Positions 1-8,445 of a DNA stretch of 64,000 nucleotides are shown piece after piece. Under the pieces are notes generated by a model. It had not been told where the DNA came from and did not search any database. It worked only from the letters and a program-made list of their open reading frames with translations. Numbering within the stretch: position 1 is the first letter of the stretch; each line of letters starts with the position of its first letter. Position numbers and translations under genes: made by a program. Source of the DNA: an uncultured delta proteobacterium (GTDB lineage: Bacteria; Desulfobacterota; Syntrophia; Syntrophales; Smithellaceae); the NCBI GenBank assembly GCA_903907985.1, contig CAIVQG010000026.1:1-64000 (forward strand), read 5' to 3'.

Positions 1-692
1 ACAATGAACTTGAATTTGCGGTTTTGCGCTTTTAATTTGGACAGAGAAAACAAAACGTCATCCAGCCCTTTAATCTCAAAATTCATCGAAGCAAATAAAA
101 TTACCGGATCAGTACTGTTAATTCCTAATTCACGGCGAATACTGCTGCGAACAGAATCTTTATCCTGCTTGGCATAATCATTTAAGTCCACACCGGGATG
201 GATAACATCAACGAGACCTGGATTAATTTTATACTCCTGTAGAAAAATATCTTTCGTCAGGCTGGAGACGGCAATAAACTTTTTACAATTACCTTCATAG
301 ACCAGCTTTTTTTCCACCCATGCCGTAGCTAAATCATAGAGGCTCATCCGCTTGCGGCGGATATTATGAACCCAGTATCGATGCGGAATGCCGTGCAAGG
401 TGAAAATATCGGCCGCAAAAATTCTCTCGTGGCTGTGGATGAGGGAAAAAGTGTCACGCTTGATCTGTTGCCTAGCAAAATGAGCAAAGCTCAGTGTAGT
501 CAGAAATTTGGGGAAAGAGATAATCGGTATCTGGTGAAAAGTTATTGGAGCGGCAGATTTTTGCCAGCGGTTGGCATACACATGAAAGTCATATCCTGTT
601 TGGGAGATAAGGCGGTCAGTTAATTCGGAAGCAAATTGTTCGGCTCCACCTATCAGGCCGTATTTCGGGATAATCACAGCAATTTTTTGCAT
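1..692 (-). CDS. Glycosyltransferase family 4, truncated by the window edge
   Basis: The minus strand is open from an ATG at 692 to base 1, so 230 residues are visible and the C-terminal part lies outside the window. The product begins KIAVIIPKYGLIGGAEQF; the GGAE loop after the first beta strand is typical of GT-B glycosyltransferases of family GT4. Around residue 200 it reads VILFASMNFEIKGLDD, the usual entry to the second Rossmann domain that holds the nucleotide sugar. It would be a cytoplasmic, membrane-associated enzyme adding a sugar to LPS core or O-antigen. It is transcribed away from the gene at 887. The ribosome site is weak (AAAAGAAAC). Acceptor and donor cannot be told from sequence. 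Confidence 0.85.
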   Translation of the reverse strand, partial: MQKIAVIIPKYGLIGGAEQFASELTDRLISQTGYDFHVYANRWQKSAAPITFHQIPIISFPKFLTTLSFAHFARQQIKRDTFSLIHSHERIFAADIFTLHGIPHRYWVHNIRRKRMSLYDLATAWVEKKLVYEGNCKKFIAVSSLTKDIFLQEYKINPGLVDVIHPGVDLNDYAKQDKDSVRSSIRRELGINSTDPVILFASMNFEIKGLDDVLFSLSKLKAQNRKFKFI

Positions 693-788
693 AACATAAG
701 TTTCTTTTAACTGATCTTTTGGAAAATAGCTCTAACATAGAAAATGGGAAAATCATGTTTAAATGCATAATTTTAAAAACCATCTTTC

Positions 789-816
789 TTCATAAATCTC
801 CACCAGATATTATAAT
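789..816 (+). promoter_or_regulatory. Candidate sigma-70 promoter before the GT2 gene at 887
   Basis: TTCATA (789-794), a 16-base spacer and a perfect TATAAT (811-816) lie in the 194-base divergent gap between the genes at 692 and 887. The -35 box is poor, so this is a guess from pattern only. Confidence 0.3.
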
Positions 817-886
817 GTTGTAAATGGTTCCTTGCGTTATTAAAATTCTGTATGATAGATATTCATAATAAATAAGGAGGGTACTA

Positions 887-1867
887 ATGGTGCATAGTAT
901 CGGTGTTGTTTTAGCAACCTATAATGGCGAGAAATTCATTGCGGAGCAACTTGAAAGCATAATCCATCAGAGTTTAAAGCCAGATGTTTTGGTTGTCGTG
1001 GATGATTCATCAACGGATGCGACTGCTCGGATTATAGAAAAATATAGAGAAAGACATGATTTTATAAGGCTTTATCGCAACACAACTAATATAGGATATA
1101 TTAAAAATTTTGAAAAAGGAATTAGCCTGTGCGGAACGGAATATATTGCTTTGTCTGATCAGGACGATATCTGGTATGCCAATAAGCTCGAAAGGATGTA
1201 TCAGGAGCTCTCTTCTAGGCCTTGCGCTGGATTGTGTTATCATAATTCAGCGCTTATGAATGAAGGCGGACAAAAGATTGCTCCATTGCTATGGGAATTA
1301 ATTGATATAAATCATCCTCTATCAAGAGAGGAAGGATTGTCGGTGCTTCTTAATATGTCGGCGCCAATAGCTGGTTCTTCAATTTTATTTCATAAATGCC
1401 TGAAAGAGCACATTATCCCATTCCCAGGTAGCAAGTATTGCGGCCATGATTGGTGGATATGCGCAATAGCCTTTTTTTTATTTGACCCAGTGAGCATTGA
1501 ATCTCCTTTGTCTATTTATCGACTTCATAAAAATCAGGTTAGTGGTGCTGCTGATTTGTTGCTAAGCAGCACTCCCTATGCCATAAAAAAAAGGATTTTT
1601 GATATTAATCGAATAAAAAAAAATGTTAACCGAGAAATTTATCGTTTCTTTAATAGAAAGAAGATTCATCGCCAAAGAATTGAGGATACAAGACAACGAT
1701 TACTTGAATTTGACAAGGCGTTCCGTCGATTGAAAATTATAGTCGAGGAGAGCATCGGCGTTGTGGAAGAATCTAAAAAGGCGAATATTGTCCAAATTGT
1801 AAATGGAAAGATAGGAGTGCTTAATGATGAGATCTTAAAGATGGCAGACAAATTATTAAAAACTTAA
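887..1867 (+). CDS. Glycosyltransferase family 2, rhamnosyltransferase-like
   Basis: The 326-residue product is a GT-A fold glycosyltransferase of family GT2. It shows VVVDDSSTD at residues 37-44 and the metal-binding DQDD motif at 91-94 (SDQDDIW), a variant common in rhamnosyl- and related transferases of O-antigen clusters. The C-terminal 90 residues are basic and helical and probably lie on the membrane surface. The ATG at 887 has an excellent ribosome site, AAGGAGG, seven bases upstream. It stands alone, converging on the methyltransferase gene that ends at 1897. The donor sugar is unknown. Confidence 0.85.
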   Translation: MVHSIGVVLATYNGEKFIAEQLESIIHQSLKPDVLVVVDDSSTDATARIIEKYRERHDFIRLYRNTTNIGYIKNFEKGISLCGTEYIALSDQDDIWYANKLERMYQELSSRPCAGLCYHNSALMNEGGQKIAPLLWELIDINHPLSREEGLSVLLNMSAPIAGSSILFHKCLKEHIIPFPGSKYCGHDWWICAIAFFLFDPVSIESPLSIYRLHKNQVSGAADLLLSSTPYAIKKRIFDINRIKKNVNREIYRFFNRKKIHRQRIEDTRQRLLEFDKAFRRLKIIVEESIGVVEESKKANIVQIVNGKIGVLNDEILKMADKLLKT

Positions 1868-1896
1868 AAAAGATCTCTTTAGGCAGATAAAACATT

Positions 1897-2556
1897 TCAG
1901 AGACTGATCGAGCGTTTTGCTGAAGGCTTTGCGCTCATCCCATATTGATGAATAAATAGGGATTCAAATTTATATCTGGTTAGTTTGTGACATAGTTGCT
2001 TAATCGGACTTGTTATTGGCTTTAGTGGTTTAATTTCAAGAATATCATAACCTGTTTGCTCAAATAGTTTTAACATGCCTGTTTTTGTGAAAAAACGGAT
2101 ATGTGAGATATCTAAGTTGCCGGCTTCATTATATTCGAACAAATCATGTAAAATTAAATCCCTTAAAATTGGCCGGTGTCTGATATTTGGTATTGAGGCA
2201 ATAATAATACCATCTGATTTTAGTAGAGAATGACATTTTTCAAGAGCTTCCCATGGATCATACATATGCTCTAGAACATCGTTGAAGATGATTAGATCAA
2301 AATGCTCCTTTGGCAACTGATTTTTTTTTACTGGGAAAGAATCATGAATAGCATTGTCCAGATTTCCTTTTGCCGCAACTTGTGTGGATTCGTCAGGTTC
2401 TACACCCCAGGTGACGATTCCGGGAAATTTTTCTTTCAGGCTTTTGCTAAATAACCCTTCCCGGCAACCGATTTCGAGAGAGGCTGTTGGCATATTGGTT
2501 ATAAACCGAAGCATTTCATTTCTATCCGAAGGGCCATACTTAGAATTAATTAGCAT
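1897..2556 (-). CDS. SAM-dependent methyltransferase, class I
   Basis: The product is 219 residues long. LEIGCREGLFS (about residues 27-37) is motif I for S-adenosylmethionine binding and FNDVLEHMYDPWEAL is the post-II region common to Methyltransf_23-type proteins. IIIASIPNIRH fits motif III. Small proteins like this in polysaccharide loci usually O-methylate a sugar or cap a chain. It lies 97 bases downstream of the ligase-like gene at 2654-3916 on the same strand and is probably co-transcribed with it. The substrate is not predictable. Confidence 0.8.
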   Translation of the reverse strand: MLINSKYGPSDRNEMLRFITNMPTASLEIGCREGLFSKSLKEKFPGIVTWGVEPDESTQVAAKGNLDNAIHDSFPVKKNQLPKEHFDLIIFNDVLEHMYDPWEALEKCHSLLKSDGIIIASIPNIRHRPILRDLILHDLFEYNEAGNLDISHIRFFTKTGMLKLFEQTGYDILEIKPLKPITSPIKQLCHKLTRYKFESLFIHQYGMSAKPSAKRSISL

Positions 2557-2653
2557 TGATTAGGGCTCCCTTTTATCTAAAATCAAACAGTTGGCAATTG
2601 CATGCCTTTGCGGACCGTTTGATCCTCGTAATCTACAATCATAGTGCAATACA

Positions 2654-3916
2654 CTAAGCCGAGTGGTGTTCAGAATCGCTTTGCCCTGCTATATTCCACA
2701 AAATAGTTATCATTGCCAGCATTGTGTAAAAAACAATTACTTGCGCGCCGAAAGTAGCATCCGCAAATAATGCTGGAATCATGTATGACACTAAACAGGC
2801 GAAAAGACATATTGCCCAAGACTTGAAATATTCTCCTTGTTTCAGTTTTAGTGTTCTCCAAAGCATCCGGAGAGAAGTGATCAGTATATATAAAAATAAA
2901 ATAAGCCCGACAACGCCAGTACGAACCGCAATGTCAAGTATCGTATTGTGAGGAGAACCGATAATGTCTCCATTTTGTTGATATTCCGGCGGTAGTTTGC
3001 TATTGTATTTTGCTAATGGGACCAGATTTTTATTGCCGAATATCTGCATGCCGAAACCAATGCCCGCAATGGGATGATCTTTAATTACCTCGATTGTCAG
3101 ATGGTTCATTTTGATTCGGGTGTCTTTTGTAAAACCATCTATTGTAATTCTCTCTTTTGCCGGCATAAGAAGAATTGCTGATATAACTATTATAATGAAA
3201 AATATATTTTTCTTATTGTGAAAACATAAAATTACCAGTGCTGCAAGCAAGCCAAGCATAGCTCCTCTGGCTTGAGTCATTAATGTTGTAATAGTCATAA
3301 TGAAGAAGCAACTTAGAGGCAATATTTTATAAAATATATTTTTGCTTTTACTTAAAAATTGCAAACTAAGACAAATTCCAAATATGGTAATAAAATTAAG
3401 ATAGTTACTGGACATACCCGCAGAAACTAACCCTAGTCTTGTCGAAAAGGGATGATTGTCGATGAAATAGAAGCTCGCAACAGCCGCTAAAGAAAACAAC
3501 ATTGAGCTGGCAATAACAATCACAGATAGAATTTCAAGCCTCTTTTGTGAATTGAAATAATTCACCAGTAAATAAAAAAAGATTATATATTTAAGCAAAT
3601 GAGCGTGCAAATCATGAAAAGTATTTTTAAAATCAAGCGTGAAGAACAAGCCGAAAACTGACCAGATGAAAAATAAAACGAAAGGCAAAGTAAGCGGTGA
3701 TCGCAATATGAAATCAGTTTTTCTAAAAAAGAATAATATGATTAGAAAAAAAAGAGAAAGGTAAAAACAAATTTCACTTAGGGCAGAAAAGGGCAGGGGA
3801 TTTAAAAAAACGAAAAGACCTATCAAAAAAGGGATGGAGAAATTCAATGCTTTATAAATTTTCTCAGCTTTTTCTGTTCTTGCTATGGCTCTTAATATAG
3901 AAGCAATATTCGTCAT
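2654..3916 (-). CDS. O-antigen ligase-like integral membrane protein (Wzy_C family)
   Basis: The 420-residue protein consists of about ten to twelve hydrophobic segments with a larger periplasmic loop near residues 250-320. In that loop and after it, GIGFGMQIFG and SPHNTILDIAVRTGVVGL match the Wzy_C/O-antigen ligase family signature: a conserved His-Asn before a membrane helix. Family members either ligate O-antigen to lipid A-core (WaaL) or polymerise repeat units (Wzy). A second candidate of this kind occurs at 53513-54784 inside the main operon, so I infer that this one, outside the operon, is the ligase. It starts with ATG at 3916, back to back with the gene at 4045. Confidence 0.75.
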   Translation of the reverse strand: MTNIASILRAIARTEKAEKIYKALNFSIPFLIGLFVFLNPLPFSALSEICFYLSLFFLIILFFFRKTDFILRSPLTLPFVLFFIWSVFGLFFTLDFKNTFHDLHAHLLKYIIFFYLLVNYFNSQKRLEILSVIVIASSMLFSLAAVASFYFIDNHPFSTRLGLVSAGMSSNYLNFITIFGICLSLQFLSKSKNIFYKILPLSCFFIMTITTLMTQARGAMLGLLAALVILCFHNKKNIFFIIIVISAILLMPAKERITIDGFTKDTRIKMNHLTIEVIKDHPIAGIGFGMQIFGNKNLVPLAKYNSKLPPEYQQNGDIIGSPHNTILDIAVRTGVVGLILFLYILITSLRMLWRTLKLKQGEYFKSWAICLFACLVSYMIPALFADATFGAQVIVFYTMLAMITILWNIAGQSDSEHHSA

Positions 3917-3984
3917 ATTATCAATATTTTACCTTCCAATCATATTGTTTATTCTAAAAGTCACCGTAAATCCCGTAATTAGAT

Positions 3985-4014
3985 TTGCAGCATCTATCAA
4001 GTTATGCTTATATT
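3985..4014 (+). promoter_or_regulatory. Candidate sigma-70 promoter before the methyltransferase gene at 4045
   Basis: TTGCAG (3985-3990), an 18-base spacer and TATATT (4009-4014) lie in the 128-base divergent gap upstream of 4045. Prediction is by eye only. Confidence 0.35.
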
Positions 4015-4044
4015 AATAATTAATAGCTATCAAGGAGATTATGA

Positions 4045-5061
4045 ATGGTTAAATATAAACAACTTATAGAGAGTGTTTTCTTGCGGATACTTTTAATTAG
4101 GAAATTTATTAATGCTGTCCTCCGCAATCTATTATTACCCTCTATCCAACAAAAAGAGTATATCTCTGAACTAAGAACAACTTTTCGCAAAATTCCCCCC
4201 CTTGAATCGGCAAAGGAGCTCTTGCCGGATATAGCATGGTTAAGCCATATGAATGCTTTGAAAGATAATGTGGCAAATCGAGATCCGAGAAGGTTTCTTA
4301 GGTGGGATGTTATTACGGGAACAATGTTTACCGGGAATGCCCCATATATTTCAACGGAACTGAATTATCTAAAAAATCATGCGGATTGGAATATGCGTTG
4401 GACTTCGGTAATCGAGGAGTCATCTGTTGGTCACCCAGTATTGTGCCCCTTTTATCCTCAGAGTAGTGGCAATTTAATTCATAATGCTTATCATGTGGCT
4501 CAATTTGAAGAGAAGACTGAAATTAAGATTCATAATATGGATTATGTCTTTGAGTTCGGAGGTGGGTATGGGAGCATGTGTCGATTGTTGTTTAATTTAG
4601 GATTCAAGGGGAGATATATAATTTTCGATTTGCATCCATTTTCTGCACTGCAAAAATATTTTCTTAAGAATATAGGTTTGCCTGTGCTGTCATCAAATAC
4701 TTTTAACAAACAAGAAACAGGTATATTGTGCTTATCAGATATTCGAGAGCTAAAAGCTTTATTTGCAGAGAATAAAGAGAAAAGCAAATCGGTTTTTATT
4801 GCTACATGGTCAATAAGCGAGTCACCCATTAGTGTTAGGGAGTTAATTTTACCGCACATTATAGATTTTAGCTCATTTCTTATTGCATATCAGGACATAT
4901 TTGGAGGAACAAACAATCTTGATTATTTTAGGAATTGGCAGAATGCCCACACAGATGTTACATGGCATAGTTCGAAAATAGAACACATACCCGGCAATAA
5001 TTATCTTTTCGGAGCAAATTTAAATAATATTACAAATGAATTCTATGACCGCAGGCAATAA
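4045..5061 (+). CDS. Putative sugar O-methyltransferase
   Basis: The product is 338 residues. The SAM-binding motif I is VFEFGGGYGSMCRL in the middle of the chain, preceded by a long N-terminal region with aromatic-rich segments, and followed by YIIFDLHPFSALQKYFL (motif II) and a C-terminal FATWSISESP-type segment. This layout matches the NanM-type putative sugar O-methyltransferases of surface-polysaccharide loci. Of two overlapping ATGs, the one at 4041 stops at once; 4045 has AAGGAG (4032-4037) at good spacing. It heads a plus-strand run 4045-7498 with two transferases and another SAM-like protein. The target sugar is unknown. Confidence 0.7.
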   Translation: MVKYKQLIESVFLRILLIRKFINAVLRNLLLPSIQQKEYISELRTTFRKIPPLESAKELLPDIAWLSHMNALKDNVANRDPRRFLRWDVITGTMFTGNAPYISTELNYLKNHADWNMRWTSVIEESSVGHPVLCPFYPQSSGNLIHNAYHVAQFEEKTEIKIHNMDYVFEFGGGYGSMCRLLFNLGFKGRYIIFDLHPFSALQKYFLKNIGLPVLSSNTFNKQETGILCLSDIRELKALFAENKEKSKSVFIATWSISESPISVRELILPHIIDFSSFLIAYQDIFGGTNNLDYFRNWQNAHTDVTWHSSKIEHIPGNNYLFGANLNNITNEFYDRRQ

Positions 5062-5105
5062 TTACATTACAATACTTCTGGCAACAGACGAGATAGGTTT
5101 TCAAA

Positions 5106-5747
5106 TTGATTAAAAAAAATAATATTATTTATAAAACGCATAAGAAAGTAAAAGAAGCGATAAGCGCCCGTAAAAAAATTATTCTTTGGCATTTAACTGG
5201 AAGGTCTATCCCGCCGCCGCATGTCGTAAAACAAAACATCATTAAATATTATGCGACAAACTTCAGACTGCTCAACTTTGTTGAGACAGGGACATATATG
5301 GGCGAAATGATCGATGCCATTCTGAAAAATTTTCCTAGAATAGTTTCCATTGAATTAGATCCGGCATTAGCTGAGCGGGCAAAAAACAAATTTTCTTCTT
5401 ATGGCCATGTTACAATTCTTCAAGGCGATAGCGCGCAGGTATTGCCATCCGTCATTACGAATATAACCCGGCCTTGCTTATTCTGGCTGGATGCCCATTA
5501 TTCCGGTGGTGTTACTTCTCAAGGTGAATTGGAAACACCAATTGCCAAGGAACTAAAAATTATTCTGGATCATCCTTGTACTGATCATGTTATTCTTATT
5601 GATGATGCGCGTGCATTTACGGGACAAAATAACTATCCGACACTAATGGAAGTAGAGAAAATGGTTCTTGCAAAAAGAAGTGATTGGTTGATGGAAGTTG
5701 ATGCGGATGTGATTCGTCTTCACAAGAGAATCAAACAAAAACAATAG
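5106..5747 (+). CDS. SAM-binding methyltransferase-like protein
   Basis: The product has 213 residues and starts at a TTG (5106). NFVETGTYMGEM is a motif I variant, VSIELDPALAERAK is motif II with an acidic residue for the SAM ribose, ILQGDSAQVLP follows, and LFWLDAHYSGG and HVILIDDARAF are characteristic of a family of unassigned methyltransferase-fold proteins found beside glycosyltransferases. The LDAHY and DDAR acidic pairs suggest a metal site, as in MacroCin/TylF-type O-methyltransferases. There is a 44-base gap from the upstream gene. Function on a sugar hydroxyl is inference. Confidence 0.65.
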   Translation: MIKKNNIIYKTHKKVKEAISARKKIILWHLTGRSIPPPHVVKQNIIKYYATNFRLLNFVETGTYMGEMIDAILKNFPRIVSIELDPALAERAKNKFSSYGHVTILQGDSAQVLPSVITNITRPCLFWLDAHYSGGVTSQGELETPIAKELKIILDHPCTDHVILIDDARAFTGQNNYPTLMEVEKMVLAKRSDWLMEVDADVIRLHKRIKQKQ

Positions 5748-5776
5748 CTCATAATCTTGAAACAACAGGTGATTGA

Positions 5777-6547
5777 TTGGGAAAAGCTCCTCTTTCCATA
5801 GCTATCATAACGAAGAATGAAGAAGAGAATATTCGATCTTGCCTGCAGAGCATTGCTTTTGCCCGGCAGATCGTTGTAGTTGATTCCGGAAGTGCCGATG
5901 GAACGTTGCAAATTGCCGCCGAGTTTGGTTGTGATATCTACAAAGAGTCCTGGTTGGGATTCGGTCCGCAAAAGCAACTGGCTATAGATAAATGCCGTGA
6001 ACAGTGGATTTTGGTGATTGATGCCGATGAACGGATTCCTCAAGAAACAGCGGATGCCATAAGAGCTGTTATATCCAATCCCGGAATGAAAGAGGCGGGA
6101 TTCAGCTTTCCCCGCAAAAACTTTTTTCAGGGCCGCTGGATCAAACATGCCGGCTGGTGGCCTGATCGAATTATCCGGTTATTCCGGAAAGAATCAGGCC
6201 GGATGACCGAGGCCGCCGTTCATGAAGCAGTGGAAGTTGACGGCATCGTTGGCGCCTTAGATGTTCCCATTGAACATTTTACGGAAAGCCGTTTGAGCAA
6301 AATTCTGCAAAAGATTGATAGATATTCTTCACTGGGAGCCCAGGAAGCATTTAAAGAAGGCAAACGCTCGTCAACTGGCTCAGCTTTCCTGCGAGCATTC
6401 TTCACTTTCTTTCAGGATTATTTTCTACGTAGGGGTTTCCTCGATGGCATGCCCGGGCTCACCCTGGCTGTTACCGATTCCGTCAACAAATTTTTTAAAT
6501 ATGCGAAATTAAGTGAACTTACCAGAATCAACCATGGCGGTAATTAA
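5777..6547 (+). CDS. LPS core glycosyltransferase family 2, WaaE/KdtX-like
   Basis: The 256-residue product is compact. Motifs are SIAIITKNEEENI at residues 7-19, VVVDSGSADGT at 33-43 and the metal-binding DADE at 82-85, followed by a conserved WWPDRIIRLFRK and VHEAVEVDG. This is the set seen in WaaE (KdtX) beta-1,4-glucosyltransferases that modify heptose I of the LPS inner core. The C-terminus carries an amphipathic FFQDYFLRRGF helix. It starts at TTG 5777 behind CAGGTGAT. It is three bases upstream of the next GT gene, so the two are co-translated. Core modification is likely; the exact linkage is not proven. Confidence 0.7.
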   Translation: MGKAPLSIAIITKNEEENIRSCLQSIAFARQIVVVDSGSADGTLQIAAEFGCDIYKESWLGFGPQKQLAIDKCREQWILVIDADERIPQETADAIRAVISNPGMKEAGFSFPRKNFFQGRWIKHAGWWPDRIIRLFRKESGRMTEAAVHEAVEVDGIVGALDVPIEHFTESRLSKILQKIDRYSSLGAQEAFKEGKRSSTGSAFLRAFFTFFQDYFLRRGFLDGMPGLTLAVTDSVNKFFKYAKLSELTRINHGGN

Positions 6548-6550
6548 ACG

Positions 6551-7498
6551 ATGAAAGAGCGCGATGGTGATAAACAACCTAATCAAATTGATGTATCCAT
6601 AGTCATTGTTAACTGGAACACAAAAGATCTTTTGAAAAATTGTCTCAACTCCGTCTATCAAACTATAAACAACTTAACATTCGAGATCATAGTAGTTGAT
6701 AATGCCTCTTCTGACGGCTCTCTAGAAATGCTGGAACGTGATTTCCCTCAGGCAATCAGAATTTGTAATCAGGAGAATAAAGGGTTTGGCGCGGCCAATA
6801 ATCAGGCCTTTGCTGTTATGAAAGGCAAATACGCCTTGCTTTTGAATACGGATGCCTTGTTGACGCCGAAAGCTGTAAATAAATTGTGGACTTTTTGTGA
6901 AGCAAATAATCAGGCTGCGATTGTCTGCGGGCAACTTTTAAATGCTGACGGGAGCAAACAAAACTCTATCGCGTCATTTCCGAATTTGCTGACATTGGCC
7001 ACCAATACATCACTGCTGGAGTATTTATTCCCCAATAAATTCCCCAGCAAAAGATATGAACGTGAAAGGCCTATTGAAGTTGATTCGGCTGTAGGCGCCT
7101 GTATGATGATTCGGAAAAAGGCATTGGATGAAACCGGTGTTTTTGATGAGCGCTACTTTTTCTTTTTTGAAGAAACTGATCTGGCTTATGCAATGAAACA
7201 AGCTGACTGGAAAACATATCACATTCCGGATGCCTATATTTATCATTTGCAGGGGCAAAGTATTGGTAATAATATTCGATCAAGAATTGAATTTTATCGG
7301 TCGCGTTATCAATTCCTGCGAAAATGGCACAGCCGTGCTTATTACATTTGCGCAAGCGGAATAATCTTTATTCGCCTGTTTGTTAACTGGGTGTCAGCCG
7401 GCATAGCAAGCGCAGTTACTTTAGGTCTCGTTAAAAAAAACCGGCAAAAATTTGCTGTTTATTTCCGGTTGATTTTTTGGCATTTTAGACGAGATTGA
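6551..7498 (+). CDS. Glycosyltransferase family 2, WbbL/rhamnosyltransferase-like
   Basis: The 315-residue GT2 protein has VSIVIVNWNTKDLL at residues 15-28, VVDNASSDGS at 48-57 and LLLNTDA as metal-binding region. VGACMMIRKKALDETGVFDERYFFFFEETDL is the acceptor-side signature of the WbbL/RfbF rhamnosyltransferase group, with the conserved E-x-D-L. Two hydrophobic segments near the C-terminus (ICASGIIFIRLFVNW and following) could anchor it in the membrane. It ends the 4045-7498 run. Confidence 0.75.
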   Translation: MKERDGDKQPNQIDVSIVIVNWNTKDLLKNCLNSVYQTINNLTFEIIVVDNASSDGSLEMLERDFPQAIRICNQENKGFGAANNQAFAVMKGKYALLLNTDALLTPKAVNKLWTFCEANNQAAIVCGQLLNADGSKQNSIASFPNLLTLATNTSLLEYLFPNKFPSKRYERERPIEVDSAVGACMMIRKKALDETGVFDERYFFFFEETDLAYAMKQADWKTYHIPDAYIYHLQGQSIGNNIRSRIEFYRSRYQFLRKWHSRAYYICASGIIFIRLFVNWVSAGIASAVTLGLVKKNRQKFAVYFRLIFWHFRRD

Positions 7499-7582
7499 CG
7501 GAAAGTTAGTGCTGAGCTTGCTTTTAGAGGGGAATGCGATTTGATATGTGCATTTCCCGAATACATTATACAATATATTCCA

Positions 7583-7626
7583 TTGTCACCACTTAGTCAT
7601 TCCCTTGCGAATGACTAATGAGACAA
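7583..7626. repeat. Long inverted repeat downstream of the GT2 gene
   Basis: TTAGTCATTC (7593-7602) and GAATGACTAA (7609-7618) are perfectly complementary around a six-base loop. An outer TTGTC (7583-7587) and GACAA (7622-7626) add a second stem across a small internal loop. There is no T-tract on either side, so it is not a classical intrinsic terminator; it may still end or protect the upstream transcript or be a remnant of a small mobile repeat. Confidence 0.6.
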
Positions 7627-7748
7627 GGTAATCCAGGAAAAACAATTATAGACTGTCCAATCATGATCTGAGGCCACAATAAACCAGAAGGTCACATGAG
7701 TTGGCAAATAACAAAGGTGCTGGTTTTGTGCATCTTCAAAGCCGCCGC

Positions 7749-7788
7749 TTGACAAATAGTCCGATGAGTAGTATTGTAAATAACACTA
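7749..7788 (+). promoter_or_regulatory. Promoter and overlapping operator of the toxin-antitoxin operon
   Basis: TTGACA (7749-7754), 17 bases, and TATTGT (7772-7777) form a good sigma-70 promoter. A 20-base imperfect palindrome, TAGTATTGTAAATAACACTA (7769-7788), covers the -10 box. Phd/YefM-type antitoxins are known to repress their own promoters through such palindromes; that this one is bound is inference. Confidence 0.55.
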
Positions 7789-7806
7789 ACAAAAGGATTA
7801 TTAAAT

Positions 7807-8064
7807 ATGACGCAAATAATTACAGCCAATGAATTAAAGACCAAGGGTGTTTCTATTTTGAATGGCGATACTGCCGATGGATCAGAAATAATTATAACAG
7901 TTAGGGGGAAAAATAAATATGTTGTTCTTCCCATCGAGAAATATAATTATTTGCGAGAATGTGAATTAGAAACAGCCTTACTGGAAACCAGAAGAGATAT
8001 TAAAGAAGGAAAATTTACCAAAGAGTCCGTGGAAAAACATATTAAGAGAATAACTCGTGGCTGA
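7807..8064 (+). CDS. Phd/YefM-family antitoxin
   Basis: The 85-residue product begins MTQIITANELKTKGVSIL, the N-terminal dimerisation and DNA-binding fold of prevent-host-death (Phd/YefM) antitoxins, followed by IIITVRGKNKYVVLPIEKYNYLRE. The charged C-terminal part (ETRRDIKEGKFTKESVEKHIKRI) would wrap the toxin. It overlaps the toxin start by eight bases and has its own promoter, so it is an independent cassette inside the polysaccharide island. A protein neutralising the toxin and repressing the operon is the family role. Confidence 0.85.
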   Translation: MTQIITANELKTKGVSILNGDTADGSEIIITVRGKNKYVVLPIEKYNYLRECELETALLETRRDIKEGKFTKESVEKHIKRITRG

Positions 8065-8329
8065 AATATTTTATACCGATAGTTATATAAAGCGAGCTAA
8101 AAAATTTATAAAGAAACATCCTGAATTAATATCTCAATACGAAAAAACATTAAAATTAATAGAACTGAATACCTATCACCCTTCATTACGATTACATAAA
8201 TTGCAAGGGAAATTGGCTGAATTATATTCCGTTTCTATTAATATTTCTTATCGTATTTCTTTGGATTTTTTGATTGAAGATAACAAAATAATTCCAGTTG
8301 ATACTGGCAGTCATGATGATATTTATTAG
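8057..8329 (+). CDS. RelE/ParE-superfamily toxin
   Basis: The 90-residue product starts at a GTG (8057) overlapping the antitoxin. Its sequence, with TDSYIKRAKKFIKKHPEL, LRLHKLQGKLAELYSVSI and the C-terminal DTGSHDDIY, fits the compact RelE/YafQ fold: basic helices, the H-K-L-x-G-K strand and a closing G-x-H-D-x-Y. RelE-type members cleave mRNA in the ribosome, while ParE-type members poison gyrase. The YafQ-like end favours the nuclease, but catalytic residues in this superfamily vary and I cannot settle it. Confidence 0.8.
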   Translation: MAEIFYTDSYIKRAKKFIKKHPELISQYEKTLKLIELNTYHPSLRLHKLQGKLAELYSVSINISYRISLDFLIEDNKIIPVDTGSHDDIY

Positions 8330-8445
8330 TGAGACTCCAGTTACGAAAGCGCAGCGTCTAACCTAACTGTCACGAGTTGGAATTGGCCAGACGAGCTATC
8401 CCGCTTCAGCGGCGGCAGTCAAAATTTTGTATTAAGAGGTGAGCA

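Larger units (their letters stand above)
7499..7806. other. 308-base gap with a hairpin and the toxin-antitoxin promoter
   Basis: This gap holds no credible gene. It contains a perfect 10-base inverted repeat (7593-7618), a short repeat element at 7691-7704, a GCCGCCGCTTGA segment at 7741-7752 that is mirrored beyond the toxin gene, and a good promoter with an overlapping palindrome (7749-7788). Confidence 0.6.

Noticed and set aside
366..623. Plus-strand 85-residue reading frame
   Set aside because: It lies fully opposite the GT4 gene (1-692, minus), whose protein has clear family motifs; this one has none.
8341..8420. Possible integron attC-like site (GTCTAAC at 8355) after the toxin gene
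   Set aside because: No matching GTTRRRY core lies at a suitable distance and no integrase or further cassettes are present.
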